A stretch of 64,000 nucleotides of DNA from CAWHNT01 sp963830775 (GCA_963830775.1 CAWHNT010000047.1:310001-374000), one strand, 5' to 3'. Shown: positions 51,156 through 60,916, numbered from the stretch's first letter. The notes: generated from the letters alone by a model not told the origin. Program-made: numbers and translations.

Positions 51156-53677
51156 GCGGCGCTCCGAACCTCGTCCTTCTGGCCGCGCGGGGCTGCCGGC
51201 GGTGGCGGCAGAGGCTCGTCGCGCTCCCAGGCCAGCGGGCGCTCCGAGCGCCAGTGCAGCCACGCCGCCAGGTGCAGGCGGGCCATCGAGCCCGGGTGCT
51301 CGAGCAGGGCCCGGCGCTCCTTCTTGTCCAGCGCTGCGGGCCCGAGATAGACGGCCTTGCGCTCCAGAGGCTTGAGGGCGGCCGCGGGCACGGTCGGGAT
51401 CTCGCCCGCGGCCCGCAGCATGGCGATGTGCAGCGCGTTGAAGCCGGGATCGAGCACCACCTCGGCGAAGCGATCCACCTCTTCCTCGGGCTTCGCCAGC
51501 TCCGCGTCGAGGGCGTGCATCACCGCCGGCGGCTCGCTTTCCTCGACGATCAGCAGGAGCCGCCACTGGCGCAGCTTCTGGCCGACCCATTCGCTGCCGA
51601 GCAGGAGCGAGAGCGGGATCGCGAAGACGAGGCCCGCCAGCACCGGCGTCAGCCAGAAGAACAGGGTCGGCGTCGCCCACCAGGTGGCGAACGAGGCTGC
51701 AATGCCGAGCACGGTCACCCAGCCGAACCGTCGCGCGGTCTCGAGCAGTGCGCTGGAGCCGGCATTGCGCCGCTGCGGCGTCCAGTCGATGGCGGCCCCG
51801 AGCAGGATCTGGAAGACGAAGGTGGTGTGCATCACCATCATCACCGGGGCGACCAGGGCCGAGAGCACCGTCTCGATGACGGCACTCAGCGTCAGGCGCG
51901 CAGCACCGCCCAGCGCCCGGCGGCGGCGCCGGCTGGCGAGCCCCAGGATCAAGCCCCAGAGCTTCGGCACGAACAGGAGCCCCAGAGTCACCACGAGCAG
52001 GAACGTCGCCTCGGCCTCGACCGAGACCGGCAGCATGGGGAAGGGCAACCCCTCGGTGAAGTAGACCGGTCGCGTGTAGGTGAGCTCCCAGGCCTGGGCT
52101 GCCGAGAGAAGCAGGAAGATCAGCCACAAAGGCGAGGTGAAGTACGACATGATGCCGATACCGAGATGCAGCCGGCTCACCCAGTGCAGGTTGCGGGTGA
52201 ACAGCACCTTCATGTGCTGCAGGTTGCCCTGGCACCAGCGGCGGTCGCGGGTGGCGAAGTCGGCGACGGTGGGCGGAGGCTCCTCGTAGGAGCCCGGCAC
52301 GTCGTCGGCGATCCACACCTGCCAGCCGCCACGGCGCAGGAGGGCGGCCTCGACGAAATCGTGGCTCATGATCTCGCCGCCGAGCGGAGCGCGCCCGGGC
52401 AGGAGCGGCAGGCTGCACAGCTCGGCGAAGGGGGCCACACGGATGATCGCGTTGTGACCCCAGTAATTGCCCTCGCCCAGCGCCCAGTAGCTGATGCCGG
52501 TGGCGGAGAGCGGCCCGTAGAGCTCGCCCGAGAACTGGAGCAGGCGGGCGAAGAGCGAGTGGCCGCGCACCAGCTTGGGCGGGGCCTGGATCAGGCCCAC
52601 GGCCGGGTTGACGTCCATCCTCCGGACCAGCTCGGCGATCGCCTGACCGGTCATCAGCGAGTCGGCATCGAGGACCACCATGTAGCCGTAGGCCCCGCCC
52701 CAGCGGGTGACGAAGTCCTCGATATTGCCGCTCTTGCGCTGCACGTTGCGCAGGCGCCGGCGGTAGAAGACGCGCTCCGCACCCGGTGCGGCCTGCAGGA
52801 AGGCCTGCCAGGCGTCGAGCTCGGCCAGCCAGATGTCGGGATCGGTCGTGTCGCTGAGGATGAACAGGTCGCAGCGCGAGGCCTCGGCCTCGGCCGCGAG
52901 CTCGGTCCAGATCGCCTGCAGCCCGGCAAAGACCCGATGCGTATCCTCGTTGTAGATCGGCACCACGATGGCCGCCCGGGGCAGTGGCGCGGCGGTCTCG
53001 TCCGAGGGCGGGGTGATCGGGTTCCAATGCCTGAGCAGCCGCATCGCCAGCACGGCGGCACCGGCGGTGAGCGTCCAGAAGGACTGGGCCAGCCAGACCA
53101 GGAGGACGACGAAGACCGCGGTGTGGGCGAGATCGAGCGGGCTCAGCCCGTCGACACCCAGGATCTGGACGAAGCTGGCGGTGACCCAGATCGTGGTCAG
53201 GAGGATCAGGACCGTGAAGCCAAGGCGGCGGCGCTTGGCCTGGCCCGAAACCCGTGTCGGTGCCTCGAGGCGCGGGTTGCCGTAGCGGCGGAACCCGCGC
53301 GGCGCCTTGGCCGGCAGAAGCCGCCGCAGCCGTGCCGTGGCAAGCCTCCAGTCCATCACCGAGCGGAAGCTGCGCCGGGGCATGGCCAGCGGCTGCACGG
53401 CCGGTGCGATCGAGCGCAAGGACGGGGTGGTGGGCCCTTCGGCCAGCCCGGCATGGCCCGCCAGTGCCCGCTTGGCGAGTCGCAGTGCGACGAGGGCCGC
53501 ATCCTCTGCCGAACCGCCGGCCTGGCTGGCTCCGGCTTCCGCGAGCACACGCTGGGTCAGGCTCGCGGCCGCAGGCTCGTCGAGCCCGGCTGCCTCGAAA
53601 TAGGCAAGCACCCGCTCGCGGGCGAGCACCCAGAAAGCGGGCGCGCCCGGCTCGAGGGGCAGCGACTCGGTCGGCAT
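51152..53677 (-). CDS. opgH: Glucans biosynthesis glucosyltransferase OpgH (MdoH)
   Basis: The inner-membrane synthase of osmoregulated periplasmic glucan, which polymerises glucose from UDP-glucose. It has 841 residues, near the family's usual length. Two N-terminal helices (FTVLILLTTIWVTASFVQIL and FVVLLVWLAQSFWTLTAGA) are followed by the GT2 domain with AAIVVPIYNEDTHRVFAGL, VVLDADSLMTGQAIAELV (DxD), HDFVEAALLRRGGWQVW and the processivity motif RRWCQGNLQH. Six or so C-terminal helices follow. AGGAGG lies about 10 bases before the ATG. It is 32 bases after opgG and overlaps the next gene. Confidence 0.95.
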   Translation of the reverse strand: MPTESLPLEPGAPAFWVLARERVLAYFEAAGLDEPAAASLTQRVLAEAGASQAGGSAEDAALVALRLAKRALAGHAGLAEGPTTPSLRSIAPAVQPLAMPRRSFRSVMDWRLATARLRRLLPAKAPRGFRRYGNPRLEAPTRVSGQAKRRRLGFTVLILLTTIWVTASFVQILGVDGLSPLDLAHTAVFVVLLVWLAQSFWTLTAGAAVLAMRLLRHWNPITPPSDETAAPLPRAAIVVPIYNEDTHRVFAGLQAIWTELAAEAEASRCDLFILSDTTDPDIWLAELDAWQAFLQAAPGAERVFYRRRLRNVQRKSGNIEDFVTRWGGAYGYMVVLDADSLMTGQAIAELVRRMDVNPAVGLIQAPPKLVRGHSLFARLLQFSGELYGPLSATGISYWALGEGNYWGHNAIIRVAPFAELCSLPLLPGRAPLGGEIMSHDFVEAALLRRGGWQVWIADDVPGSYEEPPPTVADFATRDRRWCQGNLQHMKVLFTRNLHWVSRLHLGIGIMSYFTSPLWLIFLLLSAAQAWELTYTRPVYFTEGLPFPMLPVSVEAEATFLLVVTLGLLFVPKLWGLILGLASRRRRRALGGAARLTLSAVIETVLSALVAPVMMVMHTTFVFQILLGAAIDWTPQRRNAGSSALLETARRFGWVTVLGIAASFATWWATPTLFFWLTPVLAGLVFAIPLSLLLGSEWVGQKLRQWRLLLIVEESEPPAVMHALDAELAKPEEEVDRFAEVVLDPGFNALHIAMLRAAGEIPTVPAAALKPLERKAVYLGPAALDKKERRALLEHPGSMARLHLAAWLHWRSERPLAWERDEPLPPPPAAPRGQKDEVRSAA

Positions 53678-53709
53678 CGAAAAGGTTGCCTCCTGGGCCG
53701 GGAGAACGG

Positions 53710-55272
53710 TCAGTTGTTATCCAGGCGGTAGAGCCAGGTCTCGGAGACCGGCCGCCCGCCTTGCGTCAGAAAGCACCGAAGCTCGACCGCACCCCCACCC
53801 AAACGCGAATCAAACAGCACGCGCCAGCCTCCGGTTCCAGGATTGGGCTGCAATATTGGCTGGGTGCATTCAGCGTTGGCACAGGCGAGGTTGACCTCGG
53901 GTGCGGGCGTGCCCGGCCCCTGGCCTGCGAGCGGGGCGAAGTCGAGAGCCACCCGCCTCAGCTCCGGAGGCCGGTCGGGATCGCCAGCCCGCCCGCCGCG
54001 GCCGACCGCGGTGTTGATCACCGGCACGAGGCCGGTCTGCAACGGCGGGTCGAGCGAGAAGACGAGGCTGTACGCCAGGCGCAACTCGCTGCCGGCGCGC
54101 ACGGGCTCGGCCGGGGTCCAGAAAGCGACGATATTGTCGTGGACCTCGTCCCCGGTCGGGATCTCGATGACGCGTACCGAGCCCTTGCCCCACGCCCCCT
54201 TGGGCTCCACCCACAGGTTCGGCCGCAGGTCGAACCGGGCGTCGAGATCGCCAAAGTCGGCGAGGTCGCGCTCGCGCTGGAGCAGGCCGAACCCGCGCGG
54301 GTTCTCGTCCTCGAACACGCTCACCCGCAAGGTGGCCGGGTCGACCAGCGGCCGCCACAGCACCTCGCCGCCGCCCCGCCACATCGACAGGCCGCCCGAG
54401 TTGTGGACCCGGCCGCGATAGTCGTCGATGCCGATCCGATCGTTGGGGCCGAAGTAGAACATGCTGGTGAGCGGGGCGATGCCGACCTGCTCGACATCGC
54501 TGCGGAAGAAGAGGCTGGCGTCGACCTGCATCGCCGTCGATTCGCGCGGTACCACGACGAAGCGGTAGGCACCGGTGACGCTGCGGCTGTGGAGCAGGGC
54601 GCAGATGGTGAGCGGGTCGAACTGGTCCGCCGGCTGGACGATCCAGAACTGGGTGAAGCTCGGGAACTCCTCGGGCTTGCCAAGGCCCGTCTCCAGGGCC
54701 AGCCCGCGGGCCGAGATGCCGTAGCGGGTCCCGCGCCCGACGGCACGGAAGTAGCTGGCGCCTTGGAAGACCAGGAGCTCCTCGAGCGCGCCGCTGGTCC
54801 CCGACGGATAGAAGATGCGGAAGCCCGCGAAGCCGGTCTCGGCCGGCAGGGGTTCTGGCGGCTGCACCCCGCCAAGGTCGAACATGGCCGGATCGTAGCG
54901 CAGCTCACTGGCCGAGCCGCCCTGGACGAGGTGGATGCGCACCTGCTCGCGAAAGAAGCTGCCCAGATGCACCGGACGGAGCTGGAACGGCGTCGGCCCC
55001 AGCTGGATGGCACGCTCCGGCAGCACGCGGATCGCCCGCTGCTGCTCCAGCGTGAGCTGGCCCAGCCATTCCGGCGCCTGCGGCGGTGGCGCCCAGGGCT
55101 GCGCCGCCAGCGCGCGCGCCTCCTCGATCAGCCGCTCGAACGAGAACGGCTGTGGCTCGCCCAGGCTCACAGCACCGTTGGCGGCCCATGCCGCATTCGC
55201 GAAGGGCAGTAATGCCGCGCCGGCACCAAGCATGTGTCGCCTGGACCAGGGCGCGGTCAGCGCTCGGACCAC
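53710..55272 (-). CDS. opgG: Glucan biosynthesis protein OpgG/OpgD (MdoG)
   Basis: A periplasmic protein needed to make or branch the glucan backbone. The signal region is Tat-like, with Ser-Arg-Arg-His followed by MLGAGAALLPFANAAWA. This resembles OpgD, which is Tat-exported, more than OpgG. The mature part shows FRIFYPSGTSGALEELLVFQG, FGPNDRIGIDDYRGRVHNSGG and EPKGAWGKGSVRVIEIPTG, all typical. The GTG at 55272 is the best start for a short pre-sequence; the frame is open to 55428. First gene of the opgG-opgH-GT4-GT2-GT4 operon. Confidence 0.93.
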   Translation of the reverse strand: MVRALTAPWSRRHMLGAGAALLPFANAAWAANGAVSLGEPQPFSFERLIEEARALAAQPWAPPPQAPEWLGQLTLEQQRAIRVLPERAIQLGPTPFQLRPVHLGSFFREQVRIHLVQGGSASELRYDPAMFDLGGVQPPEPLPAETGFAGFRIFYPSGTSGALEELLVFQGASYFRAVGRGTRYGISARGLALETGLGKPEEFPSFTQFWIVQPADQFDPLTICALLHSRSVTGAYRFVVVPRESTAMQVDASLFFRSDVEQVGIAPLTSMFYFGPNDRIGIDDYRGRVHNSGGLSMWRGGGEVLWRPLVDPATLRVSVFEDENPRGFGLLQRERDLADFGDLDARFDLRPNLWVEPKGAWGKGSVRVIEIPTGDEVHDNIVAFWTPAEPVRAGSELRLAYSLVFSLDPPLQTGLVPVINTAVGRGGRAGDPDRPPELRRVALDFAPLAGQGPGTPAPEVNLACANAECTQPILQPNPGTGGWRVLFDSRLGGGAVELRCFLTQGGRPVSETWLYRLDNN

Positions 55273-55469
55273 CGGCTCTCCCCGCGACGTGATGCGCGGC
55301 AGAGGAATTCCCGGCCTACAGCCCAACGCTGCTCCCGGCGTCCCTCCCGCGCGCGACGACGGAATCTTAGCCGCACATTCACGCAAAAGCGAAGTCCTTT
55401 CGCGGTTGCGTGGAGCACTCGGCAGCACCGCTTGACCGTCCTCCGCCCGCCTCTATCATCCGCCGCCGT

Positions 55470-55556
55470 GCCCCTGTGGCGAAACCGGTAGACGCGGCAG
55501 ACTCAAAATCTGTTGCCCGCAAGGGCGTGCTGGTTCGAGTCCGGCCAGGGGCACCA
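55470..55556 (+). tRNA. tRNA-Leu (anticodon CAA)
   Basis: An 87-base tRNA with acceptor arms GCCCCTG and CAGGGGC, a long variable arm (TTGCCCGCAAGGGCGTGC) as in class II leucine tRNAs, a T-loop GGTTCGAGTCC, and an encoded CCA at 55554-55556. The seven-base anticodon loop CTCAAAA gives CAA, reading UUG codons. Confidence 0.95.
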
Positions 55557-55637
55557 TAAGCGCGACACTTGGCAAGCAACGGTTGGCGGCGGCTGGGGTT
55601 CGCGCCGACCTTGGGCGAGGAGTGCGGCCGAGCGCTC

Positions 55638-56441
55638 ATGACCGTGCTCACCGCACTTCTGGTGGCGGCCGGCCTCTACGCTGCCGCCGTGGCCGGGCTG
55701 TATCTCGCCCAGGACAGCCTCATCTTTCCCCGCTACATGGTCCGGCCCTCGACCGATCCCCTGCCGGCGGGGACCGAACGGCTGGAGCTGCACACGCCCG
55801 AGGGCGTGCGCCTCGTCGGCAATCTGGTCCGGGCGAGGAGCGCCAGCCGCGGGCTGTTGCTGGGCTTCGCCGGCAATGCCTGGAACACCGACGACTTCAC
55901 CGGCTTCCTGGCCCGTCGCCTGCCCGATCTCGACATCGCCGCCTTCCACTATCGCGGCTACGCGCCCAGCGAGGGGCGGCCCAGCGAGGCGGCCCTGCGC
56001 GCCGATGCGGCGATGATCCGCGACCGACTGGTCCAGGACCTGCGGCCGCGCCGGGTCCTGCTCGCAGGCTTCAGCCTCGGCTCGGGCGTGGCGGCGGCCC
56101 TGGCCCACGATCGTGGTGCCGACGGGCTCCTGCTCGTCACGCCGTTCGATTCGATCGAGGCGGTCGCCCGCGCCCAGTATCCCTGGGTGCCGGTGAGCCT
56201 CCTGCTCCGGCACCGGTTCCGCAGTGACCTCCACCTCGCCGGGCTCGACATCCCGGCGGCGGTGATCGCGGCCAGCGACGATTTGGTGGTGCCCGAGGGA
56301 CACAGCAAGGCTTTGACCCAGGCGCTGCGCCGGTCGGTCTTCACGGTCACCGTCCCGGGCAGCACCCATAACGGGCTGTACCACATGCCCGAGATCGACG
56401 CGGTGCTGCGGCAGGCGGTCGAGGCGCTGCTGGCGTCCTGA
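55638..56441 (+). CDS. Membrane-anchored alpha/beta-hydrolase (BEM46/FrsA-like)
   Basis: About 267 residues. An N-terminal hydrophobic anchor (LTALLVAAGLYAAAVAGLYL) is followed by the family start QDSLIFPRYM. The catalytic elbow is LLAGFSLGSGVAAALAHD (G-x-S-x-G), the acid lies in ASDDLVVPEGHS, and the His in PGSTHNGLYHMPE. Such BEM46-like enzymes are serine esterases or thioesterases of unknown substrate. The ATG at 55638 is chosen because the hydrophobic anchor starts directly after it. Confidence 0.88.
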   Translation: MTVLTALLVAAGLYAAAVAGLYLAQDSLIFPRYMVRPSTDPLPAGTERLELHTPEGVRLVGNLVRARSASRGLLLGFAGNAWNTDDFTGFLARRLPDLDIAAFHYRGYAPSEGRPSEAALRADAAMIRDRLVQDLRPRRVLLAGFSLGSGVAAALAHDRGADGLLLVTPFDSIEAVARAQYPWVPVSLLLRHRFRSDLHLAGLDIPAAVIAASDDLVVPEGHSKALTQALRRSVFTVTVPGSTHNGLYHMPEIDAVLRQAVEALLAS

Positions 56442-56446
56442 GCCCG

Positions 56447-57713
56447 TCAGGCGGCCGCGGCATGGACCCCGGTGCGGCGCCAGAACTGGGCCGTGCGGAT
56501 CATCTCGCGGATGCGCGGCTGGATCTCGGTGCGCCAGCGGGTGCCGTTGAAGACGCCATAATGGCCCACGCCCGGCTGGACATAGTGGAAGCGCTGCTCG
56601 GGACGGATGTTGGCGCAGAGATCGTGCGCCGCCGCCGTCTGGCCGACCCCGCAGATATCGTCCCGCTCGCCCTCGACCGTCATCAGCGCGGTGTCGCGGA
56701 TGGCCCCGCAGTCGATCCGCTGGCCGCGATGCTCCAGCTTGCCGTCCGGCAGCGCATGCTCCTGGAAGACGCGCTGCACCGTCTGGAGATAGAACTCGGC
56801 CGGCAGGTCCATCACGGCCAGGTACTCGTCATAGAACGCGCGATGCGCCTGCGCCGAATCGCAGTCGCCCTTGACCAGGTTCTTGAACAGCTCGCCATGG
56901 GCCTCGAGGTGCCGCTCGAGGTTCATGGTCATGAAGCCGGTGAGCTGGATGAAGCCCGGATAGACCCGGCGCATGAAGCCCGGATTGGGCCAGGGTACGG
57001 GCGAGATCACGTTGCGCTCGAACCAGTCGATGCTGCGCTTCTTCGCGTGCTCGTTGACCACGGTCGGGTTGCGGCGCGTGTCGATCGGCCCGCCCATCAG
57101 CGTGAGCGAGAGCGGCCGGCAAGGGTCGTTGCGCGCCGCCATGACGGCCGCGGCCGCCAGCACCGGCACCGACGGCTGGCAGACCGCGACCACGTGGGTG
57201 TTGGTGCCGACGAAGCGGATGAAGTCGATGATGTAGTCGATGTAGTCGTCGAGCGCGAACGGCCCCAGGGCCAGCGGAATCGCCGCGCGCGTCGCGCCAG
57301 TCGGTGATGTAGAGATTGTGCTCCTGGATCATCGCCTGCACGGTGCCGCGCAGGAGCGTGGCGTAGTGGCCGGACATGGGCGCCACCAGCAGCACCTTGG
57401 GGTCGTAGCGCTTGCCGCAGACCCGCTCGTCGCGGTCGAAGTGGAGCAGGTCGGCGAACGGCTTGCGGTAGACCACCTCCTCCTGGACCGGCACCTCGAG
57501 GCCGTGGATCCGGGTCTCGCTGATGCCCCAGGACGGCTTGCCGTAGCGCTTGGTGACACCGTCCAGCACCTCGCAGGCGGCGGCCACCATCCGCCCGGCC
57601 TTGGTGTAGGCCATGGGGTTGAACGGGTTGGTCACAGCCTGACGCACCAGCTTGCTCTGGAAGCGGACAGGTGCGAGGGCCGCGTGGGCCATCTCGTAGG
57701 TATGGTAGTGCAT
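56447..57713 (-). CDS. phaZ: Intracellular polyhydroxyalkanoate depolymerase PhaZ (frameshift near 57285)
   Basis: It mobilises storage polyester (PHB) in the cytoplasm. The N-terminus MHYHTYEMAHAALAPVR is typical of this family, as are NPMAYTKAGRMVAAACEVL and SGHYATLLRGTVQAM. The frame breaks after YITDWRDAR and continues as IPLALGPFALDDYIDY. The catalytic nucleophile lies in VAVCQPSVPVLAAA, where this PhaZ type uses cysteine in place of serine. The last part has FERNVISPVPWPNPGFMRR and the active His in QPGVGHYGVFNG. About 420 residues when repaired. Implies a PHB-storing cell. Confidence 0.93.
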
Positions 57714-57900
57714 TCGACGAACCCCGCGCCCGAGCGTGCCCTTCACCGCCTGAGGGGCGGCGTTCGGCAGAGCGAAGCAAAGCATATGCCAGCCGTTCCT
57801 GCGGCGGGTTGACCTGGAAGCCCAGGGCCGGCGCGACAAGTCCGGAGGGAGGGCGTTAGTCTCCAGTCGAGCGAGCGTCAAGGCGAAGGGGAGGTCGTCG

Positions 57901-59532
57901 ATGAGCGTCCGGGTGGTCGAGACGACACCGTTCGAGGGGCAGAAGCCCGGCACCTCCGGCCTGCGCAAGAAGGTGCCGGTTTTCCAGCAGCCCCGCTACG
58001 TCGAGAACTTCGTCCAGTCGATCTTCGACAGCCTCGAGGGCTTCGCGGGCACGACGCTCGTGGTCGGCGGCGACGGCCGCTACTACAATCGCGAGGCGAT
58101 CCAGACCATCCTCAAGATGGCGGTCGCCAACGGCTTCGGCCGGGTGCTGGTCGGGCAGGGCGGCCTCCTGTCCACGCCCGCCGCATCCTGCGTGATCCGG
58201 GAGCACAAGACCTTCGGCGGCATCATCCTCTCCGCCTCGCACAATCCCGGCGGCCCCGACGGCGACTTCGGTATCAAGTACAATATCGGCAATGGCGGCC
58301 CGGCCCCGGAGAAGGTGACCGAGGCGATCTTCGCCCGCACGCAGTCCATCCGCGAGTACCGCATCCTGGACGCTCCCGACGTCGATCTCGAGCGCATCGG
58401 CAGCCACAGGCTGGGCGATGGCACGGTCGAGGTGATCGACCCGGTCGCGGACTACGCCGCCTTGATGGCGCGGCTGTTCGACTTCGACGCCATCCGCGCC
58501 AGCTTCGCCCACGGCTTCCGCATGCGCTTCGATGCCATGCACGCCGTCACCGGTCCCTACGCCAGGGCGATCATCGAGGGTACCTTGGGGGCACCCGCCG
58601 GCACGGTGATCAACGGCACGCCCGAACCCGATTTCGGCGGGCACCACCCGGACCCGAACCTCGTCCACGCCAAGGAGCTCTACGACCTGATGATGGGCCC
58701 CGGGGCACCCGATATCGGGGCCGCCTCGGATGGCGACGGCGACCGCAACCTGATCATCGGCCGCGGGATCTTCGTCACCCCCTCCGACAGCCTGGCCGTC
58801 CTCGCCGCCAACGCCCATCTCGCCCCCGGCTACAAGGACGGCATCAAGGGCATCGCCCGCTCGATGCCGACCAGCGGTGCCGCCGACCGCGTCGCCGAGC
58901 GCCTGGGCGTGCCCTGCTTCGAGACGCCCACCGGCTGGAAGTTCTTCGGCAACCTGCTCGATGCCGGCAAGGCCACCATCTGCGGCGAGGAAAGTGCCGG
59001 CACCGGCTCCGACCATGTCCGCGAGAAGGACGGCCTCTGGGCCGTGCTGCTCTGGCTCAACATCCTGGCCGTCCGCCAGGAGCCCGTCCTCGACATCGTC
59101 CGCGAGCACTGGCGAACCCACGGCCAGAACTACTACTCGCGGCACGACTACGAGGAGATCGACAGCGACGCCGCGAACGGCCTCATGGCCCACCTCCGCT
59201 CGCAGCTCGCAACCCTTCCCGGCAAGCGGCTGGGCGGCTTCGAGGTCGCTGCCGCCGACGACTTCGCCTACACCGACCCGGTCGACGGCTCGCGCAGCGA
59301 GCGCCAGGGCATCCGGGTCATGTTCAAGGACGGTTCCCGGATCGTCTACCGTCTCTCCGGCACCGGCACGGCCGGCGCCACCTTGCGCGTCTACATCGAG
59401 CGCTTCGAACCCGACCCCGCCCGCCAGGGCCGGGACCCGCAGGAGGCGCTGGCCGACCTCATCCGCATCGCCGGCGACCTGGCCGAGATCGGCACGCGCA
59501 CCGGCCGAGACCGCCCAACCGTCATCACCTGA
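57901..59532 (+). CDS. pgm: Phosphoglucomutase, alpha-D-glucose type
   Basis: A 543-residue enzyme interconverting glucose-1-phosphate and glucose-6-phosphate, the source of UDP-glucose for OpgH and GalE. The catalytic phosphoserine is in GGIILSASHNPGGPDGDFGI. The metal-binding loop is AASDGDGDRNLI, and sugar and phosphate binding is seen in CGEESAGTGSDHVREKDG and RLSGTGTAGATLRVY. The N-terminus contains FEGQKPGTSGLRKK. GGGAGG lies six bases before the ATG. No frame breaks are seen. Confidence 0.96.
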   Translation: MSVRVVETTPFEGQKPGTSGLRKKVPVFQQPRYVENFVQSIFDSLEGFAGTTLVVGGDGRYYNREAIQTILKMAVANGFGRVLVGQGGLLSTPAASCVIREHKTFGGIILSASHNPGGPDGDFGIKYNIGNGGPAPEKVTEAIFARTQSIREYRILDAPDVDLERIGSHRLGDGTVEVIDPVADYAALMARLFDFDAIRASFAHGFRMRFDAMHAVTGPYARAIIEGTLGAPAGTVINGTPEPDFGGHHPDPNLVHAKELYDLMMGPGAPDIGAASDGDGDRNLIIGRGIFVTPSDSLAVLAANAHLAPGYKDGIKGIARSMPTSGAADRVAERLGVPCFETPTGWKFFGNLLDAGKATICGEESAGTGSDHVREKDGLWAVLLWLNILAVRQEPVLDIVREHWRTHGQNYYSRHDYEEIDSDAANGLMAHLRSQLATLPGKRLGGFEVAAADDFAYTDPVDGSRSERQGIRVMFKDGSRIVYRLSGTGTAGATLRVYIERFEPDPARQGRDPQEALADLIRIAGDLAEIGTRTGRDRPTVIT

Positions 59533-59638
59533 AGCCCCCGGCGGCCCGCCGGAAGTTTGACAGCCCTGCCGCGGCGGTGCTACCGGCGCAGCCTCGCGCT
59601 GCCCATATGGGTGCGGTGTCCCCAGCCTACAGACCGCA

Positions 59639-60493
59639 ATGACCGGCTCTCTCGTTCTCGACAAGGCCGGGACGGGCAAGCCTGTCCCCATCCACGACGC
59701 GGCCGCGTTCGCCGCCATGCGTCGGGCCGGCCAGCTCGCGGCCCTGACTCTCGATCACGTGACACCTTACGTGCGTGTCGGCGTCAGCACGGCCGAGCTC
59801 GATCACCTGATCGAGCGCTTCATGCGCGAGCATGGCGGCCTGCCCGCTACCCTCAACTACAAGGGATACCCGAAGAGCAGCTGCATCTCGGTCAACCACG
59901 TCGTCAACCACGGCATCCCCGACGAGCGGGAGCGCCTGCGCGACGGCGACATCCTCAACATCGACGTCACCGTCATCCTCGACGGCTGGCACGGCAACTC
60001 CAGCCGCATGTACTACGCCGGCGACCGCGTGCCGGTGAAAGGCCGCCTCCTCACCGAGCGCACCTACGAGGCGATGTGGGCCGGCATCCACGCCGTCCGC
60101 CCCGGCGCCACCCTCGACGAGGTCGGCTGGGCCATCCAGCGCGTCGCCGAGGACTCCCGCGCCGGCGTCCGTTTCTCCGTCGTGCGCGACTTCGTCGGCC
60201 ACGGGCTGGGCCGCAACTTCCACGACGCCCCCGAAGTCCGCCACTACCGCGACCCCGACCCCGCCAAACGCAAGCTCAGCCTCGTCCTCAAGCCCGGCAT
60301 GCTGTTCACCATCGAGCCCATGATCAACGCCGGCCGGGCGGAGGTGAAGATCCTGAAGGACGGCTGGACCACGGTGACCAAGGACCGCAGCCTCTCGGCC
60401 CAGTTCGAGCACACCGTGGGGGTGACGGAGGAGGGGGTGGAGGTGTTCACCCTCTCGCCGGCGGGGTACGAGAAGCCGCCTTACGGGACCTGA
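59639..60493 (+). CDS. map: Type I methionine aminopeptidase with an Asp-to-Asn change at a metal ligand
   Basis: A 284-residue enzyme that removes the initiator methionine from new proteins. Catalytic His91 (VVNHGIPD) and His195, and the metal ligands Asp109 (NIDVT), His188 (VGHGLG), Glu226 (TIEPMI) and Glu257 (QFEHTV) are in place. The fifth ligand, Asp108 in the E. coli enzyme (HGDTS), is Asn120 here (WHGNSS; codon AAC at 59996-59998). The fold and length are otherwise normal and the reading frame is intact. The Asn may weaken binding of the second metal. See findings. Confidence 0.94.
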   Translation: MTGSLVLDKAGTGKPVPIHDAAAFAAMRRAGQLAALTLDHVTPYVRVGVSTAELDHLIERFMREHGGLPATLNYKGYPKSSCISVNHVVNHGIPDERERLRDGDILNIDVTVILDGWHGNSSRMYYAGDRVPVKGRLLTERTYEAMWAGIHAVRPGATLDEVGWAIQRVAEDSRAGVRFSVVRDFVGHGLGRNFHDAPEVRHYRDPDPAKRKLSLVLKPGMLFTIEPMINAGRAEVKILKDGWTTVTKDRSLSAQFEHTVGVTEEGVEVFTLSPAGYEKPPYGT

Positions 60494-60907
60494 CCGGGCC
60501 CAGTCAGCGCCCGCTCCACGTCCGTCTGTGCGAAATCCTCGCCCTTGAACAGGAGTGCTTCACCACGGTTTCGGGCGAGGGCATAGGCGGCGCAGTCGCC
60601 AAGGTTCAGCCCAGCTGGATGGAAGCCTCGGCCGAACCTGAGATAGGCTTGATGCGCAAGCACGGCCTGTGATTCTGGTGAAGGGCACTATCTCGACCGC
60701 GAGTCCGGTGAGCAGGGCTGACAGCTGGTCCTCGGCACCCTCCGTGAACCGTCTTCGCCCGTCGCGTCGGCCGCTCAGCACGATCCGTGTCTCGTAAAGC
60801 GTGAGCGCCGAGACCGCGATGCGGCGCGCGGCGGTCAGCACGTCCAGGTAATCGGGGCCATCCGGCTCATCGAGGATGGCGACGAAAGCCGAGCTATCGA
60901 CGACCAT
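60481..60907 (-). CDS. vapC: VapC-type PIN-domain toxin (frameshift near 60670)
   Basis: About 140 residues of a PIN ribonuclease. The start MVVDSSAFVAILDEPDG carries the first acidic residue. YETRIV gives the conserved Glu. After a break near 60670 the second frame continues as AHQAYLRFGRGFHPAGLNLGDC with the third acidic residue and LLFKGEDFAQTDV with the fourth. All catalytic residues are kept once repaired. Such toxins cut tRNA or rRNA when the antitoxin is lost. It starts nine bases after the antitoxin gene. Confidence 0.85.
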
Positions 60908-60916
60908 CTCCGGACC

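Noticed and set aside
55470..55556. tRNA-Leu as a possible attachment site of an integrated element
   Set aside because: No integrase gene, no repeat of the tRNA 3' end and no foreign block follows; ordinary core genes lie on both sides.
59602..59611. CCCATATGGG, a perfect 10-base palindrome between pgm and map
   Set aside because: Too short and single to call an operator, and no promoter elements line up with it.
57856..59718. An open frame of 620 codons on the minus strand, opposite pgm
   Set aside because: pgm on the plus strand has all catalytic motifs; the antisense product is low-complexity Gly/Val/Asp-rich sequence, the typical mirror of GC-rich coding DNA.
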